The notes under the pieces were generated by a model that saw only the letters and a program-made list of their open reading frames with translations, did not search any database and was not told the origin of the DNA. From Heterotrichella gracilis (taxonomy: Eukaryota; Sar; Xanthophyceae; Tribonematales; Xanthonemataceae): a stretch of 64,000 bases of DNA. Location: assembly GCA_032358255.1 (NCBI GenBank), contig JAULBX010017525.1, positions 24,100 through 88,099 of the forward strand, given 5' to 3'. Shown here one piece after another: positions 52,001-63,689 of this stretch (position 1 is its first letter; every line of letters starts with the position of its first letter). A program made the position numbers and the translations under genes.

Positions 52001-55000
52001 ATGACGACAGCCCATCGCCCCACGTGGGCCCCCGCCAAGGGCGGGGAGGAGCAAGGAGGCATGCGCATCTACGCACCCAGCCGCATGAAGTCAGCTAAGG
52101 ACGAAGCCTCGCAGATGACGCTCAAGTTCAGGTGAGATTTAGGAAAACATGCACAACCATGGCTTCTGCTTGTCGTGCTGGTGAGGTGGGTGACCCAAGC
52201 TAACCCGTTATTTACCACCACAAAACGGCAAAAAGCCTTCTGGCAGTTGCAGTTGCTTCTTTTGCAAGCGATGTAGTGCCATCGCGCAAAAGTGCAATGC
52301 ATGCATATGTGGGTCTTCAAGTGGGGTGGGTGCCCCCATGCCAGCAACCTACTTGGCCCTTTCGCAACCACTTGCAGTTGTGTTTTTGGCCCAAGAGCAC
52401 AACAATCAGTTGCAATTGCAATGCATATGCGGTCTTCAAGTTGGTGGGTGCCCTATACCAACAATCCGATGGGTCCTTCTGCAACCCACTTGGATAACTT
52501 CGAAGTAATTTAGCTGCAGCCGTTGTGTCCATCGCCCTTTCCCTCTACAGCAGTCGGCACTGTCAATAGCAAGTTGGCCAGCAGTGTGCGAGTCTGTCTT
52601 GGCTGCACCAGTTGCCACATCACTGGTGCCACTGGCTGGTATTGGGGCTCAACAGGGTTTTAGAGGCTTTTGCCAGTTTGTCTGCAGCAGAGGGCCAGTT
52701 GCTAGAGGGAGCTAGTTGGCTGGAAGACCCATAACATAACTACCGATATGTTGCATGGCGTGCACATGGCTGTTGGCACGCCCCCGTATATTGCATGGGG
52801 TGCACACGGTTGCTGACTCGCCCCCTGTGACCCATGTGCGCAGGCAGGAGGGCCAGTTCTCCGCCGCTGAGGGCCAGCAGCGTGACCTGAAGGCCGAGCT
52901 TGAGGAGAGGGAGCGCAAGCACAGGAAGAAGCTGGACCCAGCCTCGAGCTTTGAAGGTACAGAATAAAGTTATAAAACGTTGTTAGTAAAATGGAAAGGG
53001 CAAGGACTGGTCTGGGACGCAGCCGGAACCTTACAACCCAGGTACAGGCGTGCACCAATGGGGATGTAGATGGTACTGGATGCTATTGAACATATTGTCA
53101 GGAAAAGGGACATGGCATTGGTGGTTGAAGACGCCTCCGGAACCCTGAATCTGGACCAGACCCAACTGCTGTGCTTGGCATCGAGGATATGGCTTGCGTG
53201 CAATCCTAAGCGTGAACCCATGGCATGCAGTCAAATCCCATTTCATTGTCCTGCTCTGCGTGCAATTGGGAAGTGGTTGACCCCCCATCAATGGTGGCGT
53301 CGTCTAGGCGCAGCTGTTCCTGGTCGGTCTGCATTGTGCACATAGGCACCCTAAAACCTAGATTATAAACCTTGTCCTGCAAGGTGGACCGGCTGACACG
53401 TTACTGGAAGCGCGCCCAGCTGCAGGCGGCGCCAAGCCGCGCATGCCCCTTGTCCCAAACCCAAAACCCCTGCTCTGAAACCCTAAAACACTCCTCCGGA
53501 TGAGTGCTGAGAGGAGAATCCTAAAGCCTGAGCCCAAAACCCTTGCCCTGCAGATGAGAAGCTGGCTGACATGCAGCTGCTGGAGGCTCCCCCGCCTGAT
53601 GGTGGTGGCACCAAGGCACGCATGCTTGTGCCTAAGGCGCTGGACGCAGATGACGCGGATGAATCGGGGAGCTCATCGGACGACAGCGACGATGACGAGG
53701 TGTGGGTCGTACCATGCCCCATCTTCTTTGGTGGACCTTACCTGGAAAAAATACAAAGTCTCATTCTAGTCACCAGCTCTAGTGCATCAATACCACGGCA
53801 TACCATCCCTGGTGTGTGGTGGTATGCTGCAAGCATACAAGTTCGTCACCCCAAAAAGTATATATTTTTGAAGTTTTTTCAGCTTCTAAGCTAACGCCTT
53901 TACACCCTAAATCGGAAACCCTAATACCCTAAACTCCCCCTGCAGGACGAGGAGGCTCTCTTGTTGGCTGAGCTGGCGCGCATCAAGGGGGAGCGGGCGG
54001 TGGAGGCAGCCGCCAAGGCCGCCGCTGACCGCCAGGTGGAGCAGCAGGCGCAGCAGGAGGAGCTGGTGCGGGGGAACCCCCTGCTCACACAGCTGCACAA
54101 CCAGTCGTTCAACATCAAGGTGAGGGCCACATTGGAGGGATATGGCCTTAAGTGTTTTTTTGGCATTGTTGGGGAGTCCAGTGTGTAATCATTATGAGCT
54201 ATTCAGCCCGTTAAACTGCTAATAGAGGTAGGTTGGGGGCCGCACAGGAGGAGCTGGTGGGGGCCAACCCCCTGCTCACCCAGCTGCAACACAATTGTCG
54301 CAACCAGTCGTTCAACATCAAGGTGAGACCACGTGGGCGGGTGCTGAAAGCGAGGGGTGGCATTGATGGGGAGTCGAGTGTGGTTTGGACGGGAAAGGGG
54401 AGGGGGCAGGGGCATGTACATGATTTCAGATCATGGAGGGGCAGCAATACAGGCAGAGCAGCCGTACACTCTACGTGCGGTGCGCCAGTCAGCCTTGTCT
54501 GGCTGACACCATCAGCTCACACCATCTACTATGGCATAGTATTGCAACGGTGATCCCCCTCACACAATGGGGCGACGCTTTGCAACCTGCAAACCCTAGC
54601 CTGCAAGCATCCAGCAACGCACTCAAAGCAGCATCGGTGCGCCACCCAGGCTTGGTCATATCTGCGTCTGCAAAATGGGAAGGGCTTTGTAATGATAAAT
54701 GGTTGCAAGAAATGTAGCTATTACATCCTTTTTTATTTGCGCCAAGGGCGAGGAGAAAAAATCATTTCAGGCACCATTCAGAATTTGTTTGGACCACCCA
54801 CCCCTATTTTACTGTTTCTTTAATATCTGATTGCTCCCGGTCTTTTTGCATGCCCAGAATTCCACTTGACTCTTCTTTATGCCCTCCCCCTTTTGCAGCG
54901 GCGGTGGGACGACGATGTGGTGTTCCGCAACCAGGCGCGCGGCGAGCCCAAGGTGCAAAAGCGGTTCATCAACGACACAGTGCGCAACGACTTCCACAAG

Positions 55001-55807
55001 CGATTCATGCACAGGTGGGTGCAGGGTGGGGGTTGCAGGGTGTGTGGGCGCAGGGCGGGGGGATCTTAGGCACATATGCGTTGTAAAAATAGGAACGTTG
55101 CGCAACAACTTACAGTAGCGGTTCATACATATTTGGGGGATGGAGAATCTGCAGGGTTGTGTTTAGGGTTATGTTTAGGGTCGTGGGTGTTGGGTGCACC
55201 TTGTGCTTGATGCAGGTCAGTGTGCCTGGTGGCTGCACCAAGCAGGGTTAGCCCAGCTAGATGGGTGGAGGATACAAGGCACATTACGGTATCGCTGCAT
55301 TAAGGACACTGTGCGCAAAGGCCACTGGAGTAGTAGGTGTCCATAGGATGATGGGTGGGCTTGCATAGGATGGTGGGTGCAATGGCAGTTCGCGAAAAGG
55401 CCCCATGCACAATGGTTTGCATGCACATGGGGGTTTAGGATTTTTACTAGGGTGACGGGTGCAGGCTACTTGTAGCAGCAATTGCCCCAAAACCTATAAC
55501 CACAAGGCGGAATTTGGAATTGTTCCCATTGTCCGGCTAGCAATTGGGGTGCTTGGCTAGCCGCCATTTTGCTAACGTAGCGCTGAGGGCACATGCTCAT
55601 GGGGTTTGCCACAGCGCTTTTATGCATCGGCTGCCCACAAAAGTAATGATTCAATGAATATCTTCGCAGTCTGTTTTTGAATAAGAGGATTTGATAGAGA
55701 GACCGCCTGTAGTTCCCCTGTTTCCCCTAACATCCGGCTTCCCACGCCGTATACGCATTCGGGCGCATTCGGGCTGACATTTTATTGGCTGCAGGTACTT
55801 CAAATGA
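52001..55807 (+). CDS. CWC15: Pre-mRNA splicing factor CWC15 (Cwf15/AD-002 family)
   Basis: Component of the Prp19-associated spliceosome. Exons 52001-52131, 52844-52956, 53554-53699, 53946-54119, 54899-55014 and 55795-55807 are phase-consistent and give 230 codons, close to the human protein. The start MTTAHRPTWAPAKGG matches the family's conserved MTTAxRPTxxPAxGG. Then come LKAELEERERKHRKK, an acidic DESGSSSDDSDDDE stretch, LLLAELARIKGERA with a coiled coil, GNPLL, and the hallmark C-terminus RRWDDDVVFRNQARG, RFINDTVRNDFHKRFM, ending YFK. The last exon has only 13 coding bases. The donor after 53699 is a weaker GTGTGG. Introns contain copies of exons 3, 4 and 5 edges. Confidence 0.97.
53384..53458 (+). 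repeat. 5'-edge copy of CWC15 exon 53554-53699
   Basis: tgcaaggtggaccggctgac...gcggcgccaagccgcgcatgcccc aligns to tgcagatgagaagctggctgac...ggtggcaccaaggcacgcatgctt. It lies about 170 bp upstream, and its acceptor is damaged (AAG instead of CAG). Confidence 0.7.
54240..54325 (+). repeat. 3'-edge copy of CWC15 exon 53946-54119
   Basis: Open copy reading QEELVGANPLLTQL, then an insertion, then NQSFNIK with donor GTGAGA, against QEELVRGNPLLTQLHNQSFNIK/GTGAGG in the real exon. About 130 bp into the intron. Confidence 0.92.
55289..55332 (+). repeat. Remnant copy of CWC15 exon 54899-55014
   Basis: cggtatcgctgcattaaggacactgtgcgcaaaggccac resembles cggttcatcaacgacacagtgcgcaacgacttccac. Another cggttcat stub is at 55117. 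Decayed. Confidence 0.55.
55645..55745 (+). repeat. Dispersed ~110-bp repeat family, copy B
   Basis: caatgaatatcttcgcagtctg...ttgaa...aagaggatttgatag...ttcccctgtttcccctaacat resembles the copy at 49401-49520 but lacks about 15 bp in the middle. In the last CWC15 intron. Confidence 0.6.
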
Positions 55808-56676
55808 GTCACAAGCGCTAGGCGGGGCTGGGGCATGCAGTCAGGCACGTGGACTTGGTGGTTCCAGGAAGAGGGAATGTTGCTACTCGTGGCAGATCAA
55901 TTTTAATGTGACAGACAGGAGTTGGAGGAGGTCACACAAGCATGTAGCGGAGAGCAAAAAAAGTGTTGCATTGGATGGCATGCCAGGACCAGGCGCATGG
56001 GGGACGGGGCATATTCCAGGATGACTTGTTCACACACGTCCCAGCAATACAACCAGATTTGTACTCAGCCCAATATGCGTTTTGCCTGCCTACCCTGTCA
56101 TGGTGCTGCTTGTTCCATCATATGGGATTGCTCTGTGTGATCAAATACAGAGTGAATGCACCTTTCAATTTGACTACTTAATTAAGTGGACCATCAACCT
56201 GTAGCATGCATGCCAACTCATACGCAATTGCATGTGATAGTGCACAATATGGGACTACACTTGTAATGCATGCATTTTCGGCATTTGTCAGTGGTCATGG
56301 AATTGTCATGCATTAAATGCAATCACCACAAGCACTGGAAAATGTTAATACTGCTAATAATATTGAGTATGTTGACTGCATAATAGTACCACGACATGGT
56401 TCTATTATTGCAGCAAGTGGTGAAAATTTCATCCAACTGACATACACATCTGGCAGTGCCTTAGGTGTAGATTGGTGTTTAACCCTGGGTTGACAACACA
56501 ATGTGCCTCGCTTTCTATTCCGAATTCTTAACCTTTTAAAACATTGCGACAACATGGACTGCAGACCAATGGCATGGTACAGTATGTACCCGGTACCCAT
56601 ATCAGGTCACCTCTGAGAGGGTGCGAGCTAAGGTTCAACAACTTGTCTAACTCTGCTATATTACCCAGCATCATAT
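55808..56676. other. Convergent intergenic region
   Basis: About 0.87 kb between the CWC15 stop and the stop of the minus-strand F-box/LRR-type gene. No gene or strong structure seen. Confidence 0.6.
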
Positions 56677-59642
56677 TCAATACCAAGTTGTAACACCTAT
56701 TGGTAGCCATTGTAGCCTCCTCTTGTCTACATTCACAGTATACAACTCCCACGCCACCTCAATCACCTCCGGGTCCCGGAGAGACTCAGCGCATGCAGCC
56801 AATCGCAGCTTAACTTGCTCCCCAATGACCCTAGACAGAGCCACAAACTCCGCGTCGCCGCAGGGATGTGCCAGCCCCCGGGCGCACGGGCATGGGACCC
56901 TGAAACATGTGTCCACAGCCGTGTGTGTGGCTACGAGTGGGGCCAGCCACTGATGCACATCCACATCCACGTAGCCGCTGAAGGGCAGCCACTGGTGCAA
57001 GCGCTGCAAGGCATGGCGGAGGAATCCACAAGTTGAACCCATCCAAAAGCTATGTGACTTGTATACAGAATCGCCGTCAAGGTGGACAGACAAACCATTT
57101 GAGGCATACACGGTACCCAGCTCCATTTTCAGCCGCCACGACTTCCCGTTGCCTTGCTCCAAATGGACCTCTTGGAGGCTGCTTTGCATGTGAATGCCTC
57201 GAGGGGGGTCCCTGCACCCCTTTCCCTGCCCTGACAAGGACAAGTGTGTGAGAGATGTCAAGGCTGTCAAGGAGCCCATGTACATATCCGCGGAGTTGTC
57301 ATCCTTGCATTCCAGGTGGCGAAGGTTGGACAAGTTGCCCAGCATTTTGGGGAGTGACCAGCTGTTCCGGGAGTGGGTTTGCAGCTTGGTGAGGTGCTGC
57401 AGTGCTGATAGTGGATCTAGATCAGGGAATTCCCAGCGGCGGAATCCCCGGAGCTCAAGGCTGCGCAGCAGTGGCAGGCGGGAGTCGCACTCCTCCAGGC
57501 TGACCGTGCCATTCTCTTGGCTGGCACGCAGGCTCAGGTGGAGGAGGGAGGTGCTGTACGGCGCAGGGATATGGTCCGCCTCAGCCGCCGGCCCTCTGGA
57601 AACCCCGTCCAGGGTAATGCTGAGGCTGGTGAGGCGCGTGAGATCCGGCAGGTGCAACGGGCATGGTAGGCCCCGCAACTGCAACCTTTTGAGCCCTGTG
57701 AGTCCCTCTAGGGTTTGCGCAACGGCGTGATAGGCGCTCCATTCGCGCTCACCAGCGTCGGAATGTTGGCGGATTGGTGTACACATCAGGCCAAGATCTG
57801 CCAGGTGGCGCAAGCTGGAAAGCCCTGCCACGCCTGCCTGAAGCAGTAGATTCAACATGTTAGGAAACGGAAAGGATATATATATATGCATGAGGACACA
57901 TACTACATACTGTATACATCAGGCAGTTAGTGTTGAAATAACACAATCTACCCTTCCAACATCATTTCACCCCTTGAATGTCCAAGAATGACCCACAACG
58001 GTCAAGAATGGCCAAGAATGAGGAAGAATGAGTAAGAATGAGCACAAATGACCAAAAGTGCAGCCTGCCTTGGATACGTTAAGACAAGTCAGTTGGACTT
58101 CGCCAATGGAAAGTCATTTCTCACCCGAAATGTTTCCACCAGAGTGCCGCTCAGCCATGGGGCCCCAGGCAGGTCTACCCCCAGGTGCAGCTTGGTGAGG
58201 TAGCGTGCTTGGTGGAGGATGGCCATGCGCGCCTGAATATATAAGAAAAATGCCCCTTCCCCACACAAGGGGCGATGTTGATGGGGGTGGCAATTGGGTA
58301 TGCCATGGTTTAAACTACCATCCGTGTAGTTCATCGGATTAGAATTCTAATGTTCTAAGGGGGCAACAACTTATTGTGCTTCACCCCCTTGTTGTTCTTG
58401 GAAAAACCATATTCAGCACATATCAACGCCTAATGTGTTTTTTGAACACATATGCTCCCCTGGGAGTGAGGAACACCTGTTTAGGTTTTAAGGAATTGCA
58501 GGAAGCACCTTCCACGCACTAGCTGTTAGGGTGCCCCGCAACTTGAGTTTATAAGCAAAGAGATAACAAATACCCATAATAATGCACGCATGAGGAATGG
58601 AGCAGTGCTTTTGCATCGTCCGGGAAGAGCAACAACACAATATTTTATTATAATACATCTTATCTAATATAAAAACAGTTGTTTTATTATAATATATATA
58701 GTTAATATATTATAATAGAAAAAGTTTAAAATGCCCTGAAAGTGCCATGGAATGCCATTCATGCAATTGCTAGTGCGGACACCTGAATTATTTAAACAAG
58801 TGATTGGTAAGAAAAAGACAATTTACAAGCAAATGTAGATGCCATCTTGTCAACGTAGCTATTGCATACCGGCTGCACCGTGGCGATGGTGAGCGATTGT
58901 AGGGCGACGGATGCGCGGATGCAGGCAGCAGCCAGGTCGATTGTGCGCCGCGGGAGCGATGTGTTGGTGTCTGGGCAGCCCAGGGTCAAGCTGGTTGCGC
59001 AGCTGAGGCGGGGGGTGATCCACACCCGGGCACCAGTGAGCCTTGAGTCTGTTATGGGCTGTAGCCTGCCTGCAGTTGTAGCCGTTGCCTGCAGGGGGAT
59101 AAAAATCGTTTTAGGAATCGCTAGAATCCAATATCAATGTGGCACAGAGAATGACAAGGGTATTGCAGGCGTTGGTTAGATCTACAGAGAGAGTGAAGCG
59201 TACCGGGTTGGGTTAGTTGGGTGCACGCGTATTAGCATATTGTGACGGTGGGGAAATACAAGGGAATAAACATATTGAGCATCCGCGTAATCCGGGCCGT
59301 TTCTCTCCCTCCAAGCATGCAGATGTGTACCCCATCAACCCCACCTGACTGCTTGGTCTACTTGGTCCGGTGAGCGTGGCAGCGTGGGTCAGCTCCAGGC
59401 TGTGCCACATGGGGGATGGCCCGGCTGAGGCCTGGTGCCAGGTGCGGCCCACCAGCGGCACCACTTGCACGCGCTCCTCAAAGGGGAGGTGCGATAGCAC
59501 GCACTGGAGGAGGTCCAAGGGGAGGTGGTGGATGCTTGTCTCCGGTTGCGGTTGCACCTGGGTGTCAGCGGCATCAGCTTGTGGCGTGGGAGCAGTGGGA
59601 GCAAGCACCGCGGAATCCGGTGGGTGCACAAGTGCTGACGGA
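56677..59642 (-). CDS. F-box protein with leucine-rich repeats (5' end not resolved)
   Basis: Sense exons 59642-59345, 59088-58870, 58232-58125 and 57837-56677 are joined in phase. The first has an F-box: HLPLDLLQCVLSHLPFEERV, then VGRTWHQAS. It begins with one base of a codon, so an earlier exon with the start codon is missing; a candidate frame at 60092-59886 did not match phase. The last exon (386 codons) carries irregular LRRs: LSSLRHLADLGL, LTGLKRLQLRGL, LTRLTSLSI, LRSLELRGF, LSNLRHLEC, LTSLTHLSL. A Cys/His-containing C-terminal region follows (PCPCARGLAHPCGD). F-box/LRR proteins usually select substrates for SCF ubiquitin ligases; the target here is unknown. The C-terminal half closely resembles the gene at 63689-62203, a tandem duplicate. 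Confidence 0.82.
58620..58730. repeat. Very AT-rich patch in an F-box gene intron
   Basis: ttattataatac...ttttattataatatatatag...atatattataatag. Low-complexity A/T sequence that stands out from its surroundings. Confidence 0.7.
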
Positions 59643-61134
59643 CTGCGTGGGGAAGAACGAGGAAAATTAGGAAAATATATAATAATATATCTTGAACAAA
59701 TATTGAGAACATACTTTGGTTGACATAAGGGTAGACAAGGCGCTGTCAGAAAATTGGGGGAGGGAATAAGTAGGACAGGATAAAGTGTATCAAGGTAATA
59801 GAATACATATCTACTCAGGAACTTGTAGAGGCAAATCCACACTGCAGGGGTTCACTTAGCGCGCTCAGTCCTTGTAAGAACAGTCTCACTCACTGCCCTG
59901 CGCCTTGCGTGCCAAATATGTGTTATGATAACACCTATAACACCCACAGCTAGACACATGTGTAGGCGCAGGTGTAGCAGGTGCATCCCACCTGGGGAGT
60001 TTAGTGTTGCTGTCTACAACTGCTGCCGCGCCCGGTGTTGTCCCTTGTGCACTGCAAACCAGGCCTTTTGAGGTGCGTCTGCGGCGCGGCATCGTCTACA
60101 GTAGCTTACTACTCCACAGCAGAGTTGGAAGAGGTGATGACAGGCCTAGGCTAGACAGGCAGAGTGCTCCCCACACCGGGAATACCAGCGCTGCTAGCCC
60201 AAGCACTTCGAAGTGGATTCACAGCAGCTGCACTACCCCACACAGCCACACAAGTGTCGAAGGGAAGAAGGGCGTGCGCTGGGAGCTCTAACCCCGAAGT
60301 AGTTGAAGGCAGTGGGTCGCTGCGCAGTGGTTGCCTGCACGGTCCGTGTGGCTGGAGTGGGGCTTCACACCACCCCTGCACTGCACTTGAGCTGCTGCCC
60401 TGGGGCTGCTTTCATAACGAAGCTCTGGCGTCTGTGGCGGCGCAGCGTAACGATGCTCCTTTGAGATTGCAGGTGACAGTGGCGGGCTGTACGTGTATCT
60501 CCTGCAGCGAGAGGGTTGCAACTTGTAAATTGCCACCGGCATAATTGGCATGGGGACAGTGCGTGCTGGGGTACCCTGTGTGCCTATCCAAGTGCCTATC
60601 GCTTGAAGCACCGACGTTTTTGAAGTAGTCAGAATACGAATACAAGTGATAGCACGATGTGTGCGACGACTGGGCCCAAGCAGTCCCCTTTTGGTGGCCG
60701 TGGGATACAGACAGATGCATGCATGCATATATGCATCAATCATAGCGTGGGTGTCTCGAGAAGAAATCGTGAGGTAAGAGTGCTGGGCACCACAGCATTG
60801 CAAAAGAAGGAAACATAGGAACCAGTGTTAGTGAGCGTGCAACAACCGCTGTGTTCCCGGCTGACAAGTGTGCAATATACTCGCCTCGAGGAGCTCCCTA
60901 GCCTAGGCCTACCAGCGGTCAAAGGTTGGCCCCGTCTTGCGGCAAGCGGCGCAAGTACAGAGAGAGTCATCAACGTGTTTAAACTTCTCATTTGGTTCTT
61001 AGAGTACTCAACCGGCTATTCAGGAAACCCGTCCTTTTGGTGGAACGGAAACGGGCCAAGCACCACTGGTCACGATAATAATGCATAATTCTGATCCCTT
61101 TTATTTATTTAAATACATACATTTTAATATATAT

Positions 61135-61166
61135 GTACTCGTTATTAACGAGGCAATAACGAGTAC
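61135..61166. repeat. Perfect 12-bp inverted repeat
   Basis: GTACTCGTTATT and AATAACGAGTAC arms around an 8-nt loop (aacgaggc). Confidence 0.85.
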
Positions 61167-61454
61167 AAATATAACAACTAGTTACCCTGCATTCACACCC
61201 ACCCACATGGTTGAGGTAGTTGAGGAGTGGATGAAGTAGGTGGACATTGCAAGCGCTACTCGTTGCAACAGAAATGCCACTGTTACTAAATGCTGCCCAT
61301 TTCCTGAGACCCTAAGCCAGGGTTATCCTTGGACCCTCGAGAATACCCTACATTGGGGTAATGACTGGATGATCTAGTCATCGTGTGGGCACTTGCAACA
61401 CAGCTCATTAGAAGGCCATTAGCAGTTTGTGAGTGTGCGTGCGCTTGCTGTTTC

Positions 61455-61687
61455 ACAGCAGCGCACCTACTAAGCACTCGAGGCTATTATCACGCTGAGC
61501 ATGCACCTGCTGTCTCAGAACGGTGCAGCTTCTAAGAATAAGGCTGCATGCTGACTAAGAGGGCGAGTCACCAAGATGCACCTTCTACGATGCGCACTCC
61601 CTCTTGTCGTGCACCTACTAGACTGCCGAGCATATGACGGTGCAAGTGCACCACAGCTAGACACTTAGAACTTGAAGAGTATATAAG
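61455..61687 (+). promoter_or_regulatory. Degenerate GCACCTNCTA repeats followed by a TATA-like box
   Basis: gcgcacctactaagc, catgcacctgctgtc, ggtgcagcttctaag, gatgcaccttctacg and cgtgcacctactaga recur at roughly 30-60-bp spacing, ahead of TATATAAG at 61680. The layout looks promoter-like for plus-strand transcription, but no convincing downstream gene was found. Confidence 0.35.
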
Positions 61688-62202
61688 CTGAGATTGGCAA
61701 CAGACCACAACCTTCAAGTTCACTAAAAAACTGCTGCTAAAATAGACATCCCGTTACACTCGTGCGCCGGTGATGCGCATGATGAGTATTAATTGTTTGA
61801 CAAGCTGTACATGGTGCTAAAAATGGCTAAAATGGCCTTATCTACAAATCATTAGTATCTATATGGTGAGTGTTGATGGCACACCCAGGTCGCGCCAGGG
61901 CTGCAGCAAGGCCGCAGGAGTAGTAGAAATTGCACATGTGTCAAATCTTTTGAGAAATAAGTCGAATATAACAACCTATACGTTGAAATCATTTGACATG
62001 ATATCACCACAATACACACCTGCATTGGTGTACTACACCAGCTAACTCTCAGCGATGAATCCAATGACATATCGAGTATACTATCTTGGAAAAGTATATA
62101 ACAACTGTAAATCACTCATCTCAGGCTGCAAACAAAAGATCAATTTTACATTATAAATGTCAACCAACTTGGAGCAGAACTCCGATCGGTTCGTGGCCAT
62201 TG

Positions 62203-63689
62203 TTACCTCTCCTTGACCGCATCCCCTGTATACAACTCCCATGCCACCTCCATCACCTCGAGGTCCTGAAAAGACTCAGCGCATGCAGCCAAACGCAGGG
62301 AGACTTGCTCCCCAATGACCCGAGACAGCGCCTGGAACTCCGCGTCGCCGCAGGGGTGTGCCGGACCACGAGCACATGGGCACGGGACCCTGAAGCGAGT
62401 GTCCACAGCCGTGCGCATGGCTACAAGTGGGGGCAGCCATTGGCGCACATCCACGTCCACGTGGCCGTTGCAGGGCAGCCACCCGTGCAGGCGCTGCAAG
62501 GCACGGCGGAGCATATCCCACCGGGTCCCATAATGTGACTTGTAAGAAGAATTGCTGTCAAGCTCGACAGAAAAGCCATTTGAGGCATACACGGTACCCA
62601 GCTCCATCTCTAGGCTCCAGATTTTCCCATTGCTTTGCTCCAAATGGACCTCTTGGAGGCTGCTGTGCTTGTGGATGTCCCGAGGGAGGTCCCTGCACCC
62701 CTTCCACTGCCCTGACAGGGACAAGTGCGTGAGAGCTGCCAAGGCTGATAGGGAGCCCATGTACATATCCGTGAAGTCGTCATCCTCACATTCCAGGTGG
62801 CGAAGGTTGGTCAGCAATCGCAGACTGCCTAGCATATGATTGAATGACCATGTAGACTGCGTGTGGGTTCTCAACTTGGTGAGGTGTTGCAATGCCGACA
62901 GAGGGTCCATCTTTGGAAATCTCCAGCGCTGAAATCCCCCAAGCTCCAGGCTGCGCAGCTGTGGCAGGCGGTAGTCGCACTCTTCCAGGCTGACCGTGCC
63001 ATTCTGATAACTAGCACGCAGGCACAGGTGGAGGAGAAAGGTGCTATGCGGCGCCGGGATATGGTCCGCCTCAGAGGCCGGCACCCTGCAAACCCTGTCT
63101 AGGGTAATGCTCAGGCTGGTGAGGCGTGCGAGGTTTGTCAAGTGCAATGGGCGTGGCAGGCCCTGTAGCTGCAGGCGCTGCAGCCCTGTGAGACCCTCTA
63201 GGGGTCTGGCAATGGCGTGGTAGGCGCTCCAATCCCGTGCATCAAGCATGTAATTGTTGCTAACTGGAGTACACATCAGGCCGAAGTCTACAAGATGGCG
63301 CAAGCTGGTAAGCCCTGCCACGCCTGCCTGAAGCAGGAATAATCAAAGTATTAGAAATGAGAATGACGTGTATAAATATTCTCATGAAATTATTCTATGA
63401 AGTGAGATATGAGAAAAACGTTCAAACTCATTTTTCTCAAATGCACTTCACACTTCCAACATCATTTTACCATTTCAGTGACCAATAAAAATGCAGCCTA
63501 AGTTTTATTGGTCAATGATTTGCTCAGACAATTAGACATGCTAGTCAAAGCAGACTTTGGCAATAGAAGGGCATTCCTTACCCGGCATGTTTCCACCAGA
63601 GCGGCGCTCAGCCATGGGGCCCCAGGCAGGTCCACCCCCAGGTGCAGCTTGGTGAGGTGGTGTGCTCCAAAAAGGACGGCCAAGCGCTC
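62203..63689 (-). CDS. Tandem paralogue of the F-box/LRR protein (5' exons beyond the window)
   Basis: Sense exons 63689-63582 and 63327-62203 (stop TAA) correspond exactly to the last two exons of the neighbouring gene, with the same phases and borders. Shared blocks include LTKLHLGVDLPGAPWLS in the first, and in the second LTSLRHLVDFGLMCTP, the LRRs, SSLQEVHLEQ, ELGTVYASNG, RVPCPCARGPAHPCGDAEF and the ending EVAWELYTGD. The neighbour's C-terminus is extended (VNVDKRRLQWLP...) where this one stops soon after YTGDAVKER. The F-box exon, if present, lies right of position 64000. Confidence 0.85.

Larger units (their letters stand above)
59643..62202. other. Region between the two F-box/LRR-type genes
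   Basis: About 2.6 kb. It must contain the missing 5' exon(s) and promoter of the gene at 59642-56677 and the 3' UTR of the next gene. I could not place an exon with certainty. It holds a 12-bp-arm hairpin at 61135-61166, degenerate gtgcaccttcta-type repeats (61455-61625), and a plus-strand TATATAAG at 61680-61687. Confidence 0.55.

Noticed and set aside
59886-60092. Candidate first exon of the F-box gene (basic, ATG start)
   Set aside because: Its GTGAGT donor leaves phase 1 while the F-box exon at 59642 needs phase 2.
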